NCBI GenBank assembly: GCA_021730635.1
Contig: JAJNNC010000008.1
Location: 124,001-188,000, forward strand
Direction: 5' to 3'
Length of the DNA stretch: 64,000 nt
Source of the DNA: Catalimonadaceae bacterium JC749
GTDB lineage: Bacteria > Bacteroidota > Bacteroidia > Cytophagales > Cyclobacteriaceae
The translations under genes and the position numbers were made by a program. The notes under the pieces are model-generated. The model was not told the DNA's origin. It did not search any database and saw nothing but the letters and a program-made list of their open reading frames with translations. Of this stretch, positions 39,478-47,289 are shown one piece after another; positions within the stretch are counted from its first letter, which is position 1, and every line of letters begins with the position of its first letter.

Positions 39478-41190
39478 ATGTATATCAATACACAAGCACA
39501 AGAGACTAATACTTATGATGCCATTGTGATTGGCTCGGGTATTAGTGGAGGATGGGCAGCCAAGGAACTCACCGAAAAGGGACTCAAAACCCTTGTGTTG
39601 GAAAGAGGTCGTAATGTTGAGCATGTCAAGGATTATACTACTGCTAACTTAGCGCCTTGGGAGCTTCCCTATCGAGACCAGGTTCCCAGAGAAGTAATAG
39701 AAGAGCAGTATCCGAAACAAAGCCGCACAGGATATACGATCCGGCAATCTACCAAACATTGGTTTGTCAGAGATGACCTGCATCCGTACAGTGAAGTAAA
39801 GCGCTTCGACTGGATGCGGGGTTATCACGTAGGGGGTCGGTCACTCATGTGGGGCAGGCACAGCTATCGTTGGGGCGACCTTGATTTTGAGGCCAACGTG
39901 CGGGATGGTATCGCGGTAGACTGGCCTATCCGTTACAAAGACATTGATCCCTGGTACACCTATGTGGAAGGTTTTGCAGGTATTCAGGGGCAGAAGGAAG
40001 GTTTGGCTCAGCTTCCCGATGGTAATTTTATGCCTCCTATTGAAATGAACTGCCTGGAAAAACATTTCCGGGAAAAGGTGGCAGAAAAGCTGGACGGCCG
40101 GGTAGTGACGATCGGACGCACAGCTAACCTGACAGAAAATCACAACGGGCGTACCCGCTGCCAATACCGTAATCTGTGTATTCGTGGATGTCCTTATGGA
40201 GCCTATTTCAGCAGCCAGTCCGCTACTTTGCCTGCTGCTGCAGCAACCGGCAATCTGACGGTTCGTCCTGATTCTATTGTGGCTTCTATTATTTATGATC
40301 CGGAAAAGAAAAAAGCAATAGGCGTGCATGTGGTAGATAAGGAAACCAAAGAAGACATGGAATTTTATGCTAAAGTAATTTTCTGCTGTGCTTCTGCAGT
40401 AGCTACGACAGCTATTTTGCTTAACTCTACCTCAGACCGGTTTCCAAATGGTTTAGGCAATGATAGCGGCGAGCTAGGACATAACCTGATGGATCATCAT
40501 TTCAGGGTAGGGGCTTCCGCGGTGTATGATGGTTTTCCTGACCAATACTATTCAGCAGGCCGGAGACCAACCGGTTTTTATATTCCCCGCTTCCGGAATG
40601 TAGATAAAAAATCCGAAATGAAGGAGTTTATCAGAGGGTATGGCTACCAAGGCGCCGGCAGCCGGGAAAGCTGGGCTAGTGCTATTTCTGAAATGAGCTT
40701 TGGCGCTGAACTCAAAGAAGGGCTGGTCACGCCGGGTCCCTGGACGATAGGGATGACTGCTTTTGGAGAATGCTTACCTTATCATGAAAACCAAATGGTG
40801 CTGGATTATGATAACAAAGATGGGTGGGGACAGCCTACTGTGAGATTTGATGCCGAATTCAAAGAAAACGAAAAGGTAATGCGCAAAGATATGGCGGTTG
40901 CTGCCGCTGAAATGCTGGAAGCTTCCGGCATGAAAAATATCGAAACGTATGACGCCGGCAGCTGGCCCGGACTGGGTATTCATGAGATGGGTACGGCCCG
41001 TATGGGTAAAGACCCTAAAACCTCAGTCTTGAATAAATGGAACCAGGTGCATACTGTCCCTAATGTCTATGTCACTGATGGTGCCTGTATGACTTCCGCC
41101 TCTTGTGTGAATCCTTCCCTTACCTATATGGCGCTGACAGCAAGGGCAGTTGACCATGCAGTGAATGAAATGAAAAGGCAAAACCTGTAA
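39478..41190 (+). CDS. GMC-family FAD-dependent oxidoreductase (choline/glucose dehydrogenase type)
   Basis: 570 aa with the FAD-binding motif GSGISGG (19-25) and a GMC-type N-terminal block. The C-terminal GMC region includes GIHEMGTARMG and ASCVNPSLTYMALTARA, where an Asn-Pro lies in the usual active site. No export signal is seen on the flavoprotein; it may be carried across with the Tat-signal subunit encoded 31 bp downstream, as known for gluconate 2-dehydrogenase. It is presumed to oxidise a sugar or alcohol. No cytochrome c subunit gene is adjacent. Confidence 0.93.
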   Translation: MYINTQAQETNTYDAIVIGSGISGGWAAKELTEKGLKTLVLERGRNVEHVKDYTTANLAPWELPYRDQVPREVIEEQYPKQSRTGYTIRQSTKHWFVRDDLHPYSEVKRFDWMRGYHVGGRSLMWGRHSYRWGDLDFEANVRDGIAVDWPIRYKDIDPWYTYVEGFAGIQGQKEGLAQLPDGNFMPPIEMNCLEKHFREKVAEKLDGRVVTIGRTANLTENHNGRTRCQYRNLCIRGCPYGAYFSSQSATLPAAAATGNLTVRPDSIVASIIYDPEKKKAIGVHVVDKETKEDMEFYAKVIFCCASAVATTAILLNSTSDRFPNGLGNDSGELGHNLMDHHFRVGASAVYDGFPDQYYSAGRRPTGFYIPRFRNVDKKSEMKEFIRGYGYQGAGSRESWASAISEMSFGAELKEGLVTPGPWTIGMTAFGECLPYHENQMVLDYDNKDGWGQPTVRFDAEFKENEKVMRKDMAVAAAEMLEASGMKNIETYDAGSWPGLGIHEMGTARMGKDPKTSVLNKWNQVHTVPNVYVTDGACMTSASCVNPSLTYMALTARAVDHAVNEMKRQNL

Positions 41191-41221
41191 ATTGATTGAC
41201 AACAAATAATGCTCATATCAT

Positions 41222-41791
41222 ATGATTAATCGCAGAGAAGCTATCAAGAGAGTATCCCTGATCATGGGAGGCGCTTTGTCTTCCTCGGCTATCGCCGGTG
41301 TATTGCAAGGATGTTCCGCCAAAAAACAACTAGACTGGAAACCCGAATTCCTTTCTGAAGATCAGGCAGCTATCGTATCAGAGGTAGCGGAGCGTATTCT
41401 TCCCAAAACAGATACCCCCGGTGCTAAAGATGCCGGCGTACCGGAGTTTATTGATTTGATGCTCAAGGATATTTATACGGAGGAGGAAAAACAAAACTTT
41501 ATTGCTGGAATCAATCAGTTAGAGGCGGATAGTGAGTCTCAGTATGGTGATTCTTTCGTGGAACTGGAACCTCAGCAGCAGGACGAATTGCTGAAAAAAT
41601 ATGCAGCACAAATGTCTGAACAATCCAATGGTGAGAAAAAACCATTCTTTGCTGAAATGAAAGAGCTGACGCTGTTAGGGTTTTTTACTTCTGAAGTAGG
41701 AGCAACCCAGTTCTTAAATTATGTGGCTGTTCCAGGTAGTTATAACGGGTGTGTACCCCTGCAAGAAATAGGAAAAGCCTGGGCTGTTTAA
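41222..41791 (+). CDS. Gluconate 2-dehydrogenase subunit 3-like protein (Tat signal lipoprotein)
   Basis: 189 aa. The N-terminus carries a twin-arginine signal (NRREAIKRVSLIMGG) followed by a lipobox Cys31 (LQGCSAKK), so it is predicted to be exported folded and lipidated. The remainder is the gluconate 2-dehydrogenase subunit 3 type domain (LSEDQAAIVSEVAERILP, GVPEFIDLMLKDIY, GFFTSEVGATQFLNY). It is the small partner of the GMC flavoprotein at 39478, 31 bp upstream. tatC lies nearby at 45398. Confidence 0.9.
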   Translation: MINRREAIKRVSLIMGGALSSSAIAGVLQGCSAKKQLDWKPEFLSEDQAAIVSEVAERILPKTDTPGAKDAGVPEFIDLMLKDIYTEEEKQNFIAGINQLEADSESQYGDSFVELEPQQQDELLKKYAAQMSEQSNGEKKPFFAEMKELTLLGFFTSEVGATQFLNYVAVPGSYNGCVPLQEIGKAWAV

Positions 41792-41815
41792 GCTTCTGGT
41801 GTCTCTTACTCAAAA

Positions 41816-41843
41816 AAAAAGTCAGCGTAAAGGCTGACTTTTT
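41816..41843. terminator. Bidirectional terminator
   Basis: The 6-bp core stem (41821-41826 with 41833-41838) is extended to 11 bp by A and T runs (41816-41843), with a 6-nt loop. It terminates the GMC operon and, on minus, the gene at 41883. Confidence 0.82.
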
Positions 41844-41882
41844 GTTTATACAAACTGCTGCGATAAAAGATAGATATTAGCA

Positions 41883-42446
41883 CTACCCATGAAGGCCGAG
41901 GGAGGCCACTTCCTCTTCGCCAACTTCTATGATCGCCCCTAAGCAACCATAAGAAATTTTCTTTCGATCCCAAATTTCCCATAGCCAGTAATAAAGCATT
42001 TCGTCAGCATTACCTTCCGGCAAAATGACCAGAATGTTGTAGCTATTGAGTAATACATCCAATGCAAGTGAAAGCTCCCACACAAAACGAGGACTTAACT
42101 TTTCAGGGGATGGGAAGATGACTTTCTCCAAACCAAAAATTTCCGCAAAGGTCATGTCTTTGGTTACGAACAAACCAGCAAAATCATGATCCGAAAAATC
42201 TTCTTCCAGCGGATAGCTTCCTTTTTTTATAGTTTTTCCAAACAAGTAATCAGGCGGCCCAGCTTGTGCCATACTATTCAAATCTTGTATAACTTGTTCT
42301 ATATATTGCGCTAGAAGATCTTTCCTTGAATGTTCGCAACAATATTCTTCCAAAGAATATTCGTCACCCAACATGGCCTTTAAATCTTCATAAGTTAGCA
42401 GGCTATCTTCTGACAATGAAAATAGGATTTTATCATTCTCTCCCAT
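41883..42446 (-). CDS. Hypothetical protein, 187 aa
   Basis: An acidic cytoplasmic-looking protein without a signal peptide. Notable blocks are SPRFVWELSLALDVLLNSYNILVILPEGN and MLYYWLWEIWDRKKISYGCLGAIIE. I do not recognise any family. A possible -7 element (TATATTTG on minus, 42473-42480) lies 26 bp upstream of the ATG, without a -33 partner. The gene stands alone between the GMC operon terminator and pheA. Confidence 0.7.
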   Translation of the reverse strand: MGENDKILFSLSEDSLLTYEDLKAMLGDEYSLEEYCCEHSRKDLLAQYIEQVIQDLNSMAQAGPPDYLFGKTIKKGSYPLEEDFSDHDFAGLFVTKDMTFAEIFGLEKVIFPSPEKLSPRFVWELSLALDVLLNSYNILVILPEGNADEMLYYWLWEIWDRKKISYGCLGAIIEVGEEEVASLGLHG

Positions 42447-42679
42447 TTGTATAATATTTTATTAGAATAATACAAATATAAACTGTTTTTCCAAGCATTT
42501 TCCTTAGGGTGTAAGATATTCATGAATATAAAATTTACCATCAACAAAACGCTTCGTTTTATTGCGGTTTCTTACACGCTTTCTGACGATAAAATTTTGT
42601 CAAAAAACCATACATCAAAGAGAATTTTGCGTCAAAATCTGATATTTGGGGGGATAAAGGCCTTTAAAGCCTGAGAGGG

Positions 42680-43762
42680 TCAGCATAACTTCACATAACT
42701 TCCTAGCCATTTTATCTCTTTTTTATACTTTTCCATAATATCCTGTACATTTCTATCTTCAAAATGCCCTTCAAAATCTATAAAAAACCAGTATTTAAAG
42801 CTTTTGCCTTTTTTGGCAGGCCGGCTTTCAATTTTAGTCATATTAATACTGGATCTGTTGAATTCCTGTAGAAAATTGGCAAGGCTACCGGGTTCGTCAG
42901 AATGGGCTAATTTCACTAATATAGATGTCTTGTCATTTCCACTTCTCTGGTTGACAAATCGTTTGCTGATGATAAAAAAACGGGTCTGGTTGTCTGAAGA
43001 GTCTTCTATATTTTCAAACAGAATAGGCACATGATAATCCTGGGCAGCAATTTTAGAACAGATAGCTGCACTATCAGTCTCTTCTGCCGCCATACGTGCC
43101 GCTTTGGAAGTAGACTCTACCGGCACCAATGCTACCGACGGATTATTAACCACTTCGTCAATAAACCTGCGACATTGCCTGAAAGCAATATCTTTGGAGT
43201 AAATCTTTTTGATCTGAGACAGTCGATCTACCTTGCTGGCAAAGGTAAAATGAACCGACATAGGAATTTCTGCCACAATATGCAGATCGTATTGTTCCAG
43301 ACAGTCGGCTGTTTCCGGCACCATACCTTCCTGATTATTTTCTATAGGAACCACACCAAAGCGTGCCATACCGGAATTGACCACTTCAAAAATGGTGCGT
43401 ATACTACCAATCGCCATGTATTCGCTCATAGCACCAAAACGGCTTTCAGCAGCCTGGTGAGAAAAACTACCGCTAGGCCCCAGGTAAGCGATTCTTTCCG
43501 GCAATTCAATATTCCGACTTACGGCGAAAATTTCCAGAAAGATGGCATCGATGGCTGAGCTGTTGAGCGGGCCGTGATTGAGGCTCTTCAGCCTATCGAG
43601 AATAGCCTTTTCCCTTTCGGGGCGGTAAATGATAGCATTGGTAGCCCTCTTTAGTTCACCTACTTCTTTGACCAACTGCATCCGCTGATTCAGCAATGCT
43701 AGTAGCTGATTATCAATGGCATCTATCTTTTTGCGTATTTCTTTGAGCTGTATCTGTGACAT
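42680..43762 (-). CDS. pheA: Bifunctional chorismate mutase / prephenate dehydratase
   Basis: 360 aa. Residues about 1-85 are an AroQ-type chorismate mutase (IRKKIDAIDNQLLALLNQRM), about 95-275 the prephenate dehydratase (YLGPSGSFSHQAA, with SSDNQTRFFIISKR holding the TRF motif), and about 285-355 an ACT domain (LVKLAHSDEPGSLANFLQ, with ESRP). It makes phenylpyruvate from chorismate; the ACT domain suggests feedback inhibition by phenylalanine. Fused P-proteins of this order are usual in bacteria. Confidence 0.96.
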   Translation of the reverse strand: MSQIQLKEIRKKIDAIDNQLLALLNQRMQLVKEVGELKRATNAIIYRPEREKAILDRLKSLNHGPLNSSAIDAIFLEIFAVSRNIELPERIAYLGPSGSFSHQAAESRFGAMSEYMAIGSIRTIFEVVNSGMARFGVVPIENNQEGMVPETADCLEQYDLHIVAEIPMSVHFTFASKVDRLSQIKKIYSKDIAFRQCRRFIDEVVNNPSVALVPVESTSKAARMAAEETDSAAICSKIAAQDYHVPILFENIEDSSDNQTRFFIISKRFVNQRSGNDKTSILVKLAHSDEPGSLANFLQEFNRSSINMTKIESRPAKKGKSFKYWFFIDFEGHFEDRNVQDIMEKYKKEIKWLGSYVKLC

Positions 43763-43986
43763 GACAAAAACAATGAGATTGGCAAATTAAAAAAATTACA
43801 CTAAAACTACTTCTTTCCCAGAGAGAATGATAGAATTAATAAACGTGTGAAAGCATCTGTCGGGCGAGTTATGGACGTTCATTGTGGTATGCCACTCCGC
43901 TAACCGTTCAACATGAATTTTGTTGATATCTTCAATTTATTTTGCGGAAAGGGAGGAACGAATCCTGGTTTATATTCATTAACCAA

Positions 43987-44017
43987 TTGTGAATGTCTGC
44001 CGCTTACTGTATTTTTG
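43987..44017 (+). promoter_or_regulatory. Bacteroidota-type promoter for glyA
   Basis: TTG (43987-43989) is followed after 20 bp by TATTTTTG (44010-44017), an excellent consensus match. The expected transcription start is around 44023. This leaves almost no leader for the ATG at 44026 but about 15 nt for the ATG at 44038, so it bears on the start choice. Confidence 0.72.
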
Positions 44018-44037
44018 AAACTTAAATGAACATATCT

Positions 44038-45327
44038 ATGCAACGAGACCAGGAAATATTTAATCTTATTCAAAAGGAAAAGGAAAGGCAGGAACGCGGA
44101 ATTGAACTGATCGCCTCTGAAAATTTTGCCTCTCCACAGGTGATGGAAGCGATGGGAACAGTATTGACCAATAAATATGCAGAAGGCTTACCTGGCAAAC
44201 GTTACTACGGTGGCTGCGAAGTGGTAGATGAAATAGAACAACTCGCCATCGACAGAGCCAAAGAACTTTTTGGTGCAGTTTGGGCTAATGTGCAACCTCA
44301 TTCCGGAGCACAAGCCAATGCAGCTGTGATGCTGGCAGTGTTGAATCCTGGAGATAAGATATTAGGTTTTGATCTGTCTCACGGTGGTCACCTGACACAT
44401 GGCTCTCCGGTAAATTTTTCTGGTAAATTATATCAGCCTTCTTTTTACGGCGTAGAAAAAGAAACAGGCCTAATCAACTGGGATACAGTAGAAAAAACTG
44501 CTAAACAGGAAAAACCCAAGTTGATTATCTGTGGAGCTTCTGCCTATAGCCGCGATTGGGATTATGAAAGACTAAGGGCGATTGCCGATGAAATAGGGGC
44601 CTTTCTGATGGCCGATATTTCCCATCCTGCAGCGTTGATTGCTAAAGGATTACTCAAAAGCCCCATGCAACATTGCCATTTTGTGACTACTACTACCCAT
44701 AAAACTTTGCGAGGACCGCGGGGCGGTATGATACTGATGGGCAGTGATTTTGATAATCCTTTTGGTGTAAAAACCCCTAAAGGAGCCATCCGGCCTATGT
44801 CCGCTTTGATCGATATGGCTGTCTTTCCCGGTACCCAGGGCGGCCCACTGGAGCATGTTATCGCTGCCAAAGCTGTGGCATTTCATGAAGCATTGTCTGA
44901 TGAATTTAAAGATTATGCCATCCAGGTAGTAAAGAATGCTCGTATATTAGCCAAAGCCTTCACGGAGAGGGGATACCATGTAGTCTCAGGCGGTACGGAT
45001 AACCATGAGATGCTGATCGACCTGCGCTCAAAGGATATTACCGGAAAAGTCGCTGAAAATGTATTAGAGCAAGCAGATATTACTGTCAATAAAAATATGG
45101 TGCCTTTTGACGATAAGTCACCCTTTGTTACCTCCGGTATCCGTGTAGGGTCCGCCGCCGTGACTACCCGGGGCATGAAAGAACCTGAAATGGAAAAGAT
45201 TGTAGCACTCATAGATACTGTACTGATGCATCAGGAAGATCAGGCTAAAATTGCCCAGGTAAAAGAGGAGGTCAACCAAATGACGGTACATTTTCCTTTA
45301 TATAGTTTAGAGAAAGTAAGTGGATAA
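44038..45327 (+). CDS. glyA: Serine hydroxymethyltransferase
   Basis: 429 aa from the ATG at 44038, which begins MQRDQEIF as in related enzymes; an ATG four codons earlier (44026) is the alternative. The IELIASENF and [15 protein letters not shown] segments and the PLP Lys in [15 protein letters not shown] are visible, as is GTQGGPLEH. It converts serine and tetrahydrofolate to glycine and 5,10-methylene-THF. It heads the likely operon glyA-tatC-rpiB. The intact length fits the family. Confidence 0.96.
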   Translation: MQRDQEIFNLIQKEKERQERGIELIASENFASPQVMEAMGTVLTNKYAEGLPGKRYYGGCEVVDEIEQLAIDRAKELFGAVWANVQPHSGAQANAAVMLAVLNPGDKILGFDLSHGGHLTHGSPVNFSGKLYQPSFYGVEKETGLINWDTVEKTAKQEKPKLIICGASAYSRDWDYERLRAIADEIGAFLMADISHPAALIAKGLLKSPMQHCHFVTTTTHKTLRGPRGGMILMGSDFDNPFGVKTPKGAIRPMSALIDMAVFPGTQGGPLEHVIAAKAVAFHEALSDEFKDYAIQVVKNARILAKAFTERGYHVVSGGTDNHEMLIDLRSKDITGKVAENVLEQADITVNKNMVPFDDKSPFVTSGIRVGSAAVTTRGMKEPEMEKIVALIDTVLMHQEDQAKIAQVKEEVNQMTVHFPLYSLEKVSG

Positions 45328-45397
45328 CTCAGAAGAAAGAACCAACGAAAAGCTTGTCAAAAGGCAGAATGGCCTAGAAAAAAGCTCTGAGAGTGAC

Positions 45398-46252
45398 ATG
45401 CAGCAGTATGCTCCGGCAGAAGATGAGAAGCAGATGTCTTTTCTGGACCATCTGGAAGAACTCCGCTGGCATATCATCCGGGCTATGTTGGCTATTGTTG
45501 TTTTTGCCATCGCCGCTTTTTCCATGAAAACGCTGGTATGGCACACTATTATCCTGGCCCCTACACGAGCTGACTTTTGGACTTTCCAGATGTTTTGTAA
45601 AATTGGGAGCAGTATAGGCTTTGAGGGTTTTTGTTTTGATACTATACCTTTCATTATCCAAAGCCGTAAGATGACCGGGCAGTTTACAATGCACATCACT
45701 TCTTCGGTTGTCGTTGGCCTTATTGCTGCCTTTCCTTATGTATTTTGGGAAATATGGCGGTTTATCAGCCCGGGCCTTTATGAAAACGAACGCCGCTTGA
45801 GCCGGGGAGCCGTATTTTTTGTGAGTGTGCTGTTCATGACAGGTGTATTGTTCGGTTACTTTATCGTAACACCTATCTCTGTTAATTTCCTGGGAAACTA
45901 TCAGGTAGATCCCAGTATTCTGAATGAGTTTGACATCACTTCTTATATATCGATTGTTCTCACATTAGTATTGGGGTGCGGCCTGCTGTTTCAGTTACCT
46001 ATTGTGGTTTATTTCTTTAGCAAAGCAGGTATCATCACTCCGGCAGCGCTGATCAAATACAGAAGACATGCCATTGTGGTCATTCTGATTATTGCGGCTA
46101 TCGTGACGCCTCCCGATCCTGTCACTCAACTCCTGGTCACTTTTCCATTGGTGCTGCTCTACCAGTTAAGTATATATATATCCAGGGTAGTGCTCAGGCA
46201 GAAATTGGAGCGACAGGCCAGAGAAGAAGCTGAGGGAGCCACAGGATCATAA
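45398..46252 (+). CDS. tatC: Sec-independent protein translocase TatC
   Basis: About 284 aa from the ATG at 45398; a GTG at 45320, overlapping the end of glyA by 8 bp, would add 26 residues. The N-terminal FLDHLEELRWHIIRA is the TatC signature with conserved Glu residues. Six transmembrane segments and the periplasmic FISPGLYENERR loop follow. It recognises twin-arginine signals and forms the Tat translocon with TatA. Two Tat-signal proteins are encoded nearby (41222 and, more weakly, 54384). Confidence 0.95.
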   Translation: MQQYAPAEDEKQMSFLDHLEELRWHIIRAMLAIVVFAIAAFSMKTLVWHTIILAPTRADFWTFQMFCKIGSSIGFEGFCFDTIPFIIQSRKMTGQFTMHITSSVVVGLIAAFPYVFWEIWRFISPGLYENERRLSRGAVFFVSVLFMTGVLFGYFIVTPISVNFLGNYQVDPSILNEFDITSYISIVLTLVLGCGLLFQLPIVVYFFSKAGIITPAALIKYRRHAIVVILIIAAIVTPPDPVTQLLVTFPLVLLYQLSIYISRVVLRQKLERQAREEAEGATGS

Positions 46253-46298
46253 TTGAATAGCTTCAGAGTTATCCTTTTACGCTTATAAAAACAAGCCT

Positions 46299-46733
46299 AT
46301 GAACACGACAATCGCAATTGGGGCAGATCATGCCGGATTTCATTATAAAGAAGCGATAAAAAAGTATCTCCAGTCTCAGGGGTATCAGGTACAGGATTTT
46401 GGTACACAGAGCGAAGACTCCGTCGATTACCCTGACTTTGCTCATCCACTGGCAGAAGCCATAGAAAAGGGAACTTACGAACGGGGTATTTTAATCTGTG
46501 GCACCGGTAATGGTGTGGCGATCACCGCCAACAAACACCCCAGCGTGCGGGCCGGGCTCTGCTGGAACAAAGAAGTAGCGCAACTTATCCGCCAGCATAA
46601 TGACGCCAATGTACTTTGTATGCCTGCTCGTTTTGTTGCGCAGGAAGAGGCTTATCTGATAGCAGACACTTTTCTGAACACTGATTTTGAAGGAGGCCGG
46701 CATGCCCGCAGAGTGAACAAGATGATGTGCTGA
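46299..46733 (+). CDS. rpiB: Ribose 5-phosphate isomerase B
   Basis: 144 aa, RpiB/LacAB family. The opening IAIGADHAGFHYKEAI and the active-site Cys67 in ILICGTGNG are present, as is the C-terminal FEGGRHARRVNKM. It interconverts ribose 5-phosphate and ribulose 5-phosphate in the pentose phosphate pathway. It lies 46 bp after tatC in the same direction, so it is probably in the glyA operon. Confidence 0.95.
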   Translation: MNTTIAIGADHAGFHYKEAIKKYLQSQGYQVQDFGTQSEDSVDYPDFAHPLAEAIEKGTYERGILICGTGNGVAITANKHPSVRAGLCWNKEVAQLIRQHNDANVLCMPARFVAQEEAYLIADTFLNTDFEGGRHARRVNKMMC

Positions 46734-46785
46734 TATTAAACATCAACTAGGGAGCAGGACTGGGGGCTACTACACCAAAATCTTT

Positions 46786-47163
46786 CTAATGGGTTGGAAG
46801 AATATATAGTCCACTGATCTGCTTGTCAGTGTTATAACTGATCTGAATATTGAATTTTCCTTTCTCAAAAACGGAGATATTATTGACCATCTGATAAACG
46901 CCCACCTGTTCTATTTTAACCTCCTCTATTTCCTGGAATTGCCCGGCCTGTTGCTCTACACCATCCCAGACATTGGCTAATTGCTGCTCGCTGATCGCTT
47001 GTTTCATTTTATCATCGAACTGTTCATAGATCTTATCAAAATTTCCGTTTTCAAAATGGCCAATAATTTCTTTGGCTAAAACTGCAAATTCATTATCCGC
47101 CTGTGTAAAAGCGTTTCCAAATACAACACATAAAAGAATTAAAAGAACCGCTAGCCTTTTCAT
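46786..47163 (-). CDS. Secreted DUF3887-like protein
   Basis: 125 aa with a signal peptide (about 1-21, ending NAFTQA). The mature part, FAVLAKEIIGHFENGNFDKI and then FDDKMKQAISEQQLANVW, matches DUF3887-type proteins as I recall them (a domain with NTF2-like features). The function is unknown. It is monocistronic and convergent with rpiB. Confidence 0.8.
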   Translation of the reverse strand: MKRLAVLLILLCVVFGNAFTQADNEFAVLAKEIIGHFENGNFDKIYEQFDDKMKQAISEQQLANVWDGVEQQAGQFQEIEEVKIEQVGVYQMVNNISVFEKGKFNIQISYNTDKQISGLYILPTH

Positions 47164-47289
47164 TTCAGTTGTTTTTAGGATTGGTATAATCCAAATTTAA
47201 TAAAGAGGCAGCTATGAAAAAAAGATAAGCACAGGATCTGTTTTTGTCACCATTCAGTGCTGCAAAATGAAAGGAAAAGTAGTTCGCCC

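Noticed and set aside
30842-42480. Many isolated TAnnTTTG-like hits in AT-rich gaps
   Set aside because: Only those close upstream of a start codon were kept; without a TTG at about 20 bp they are expected by chance.
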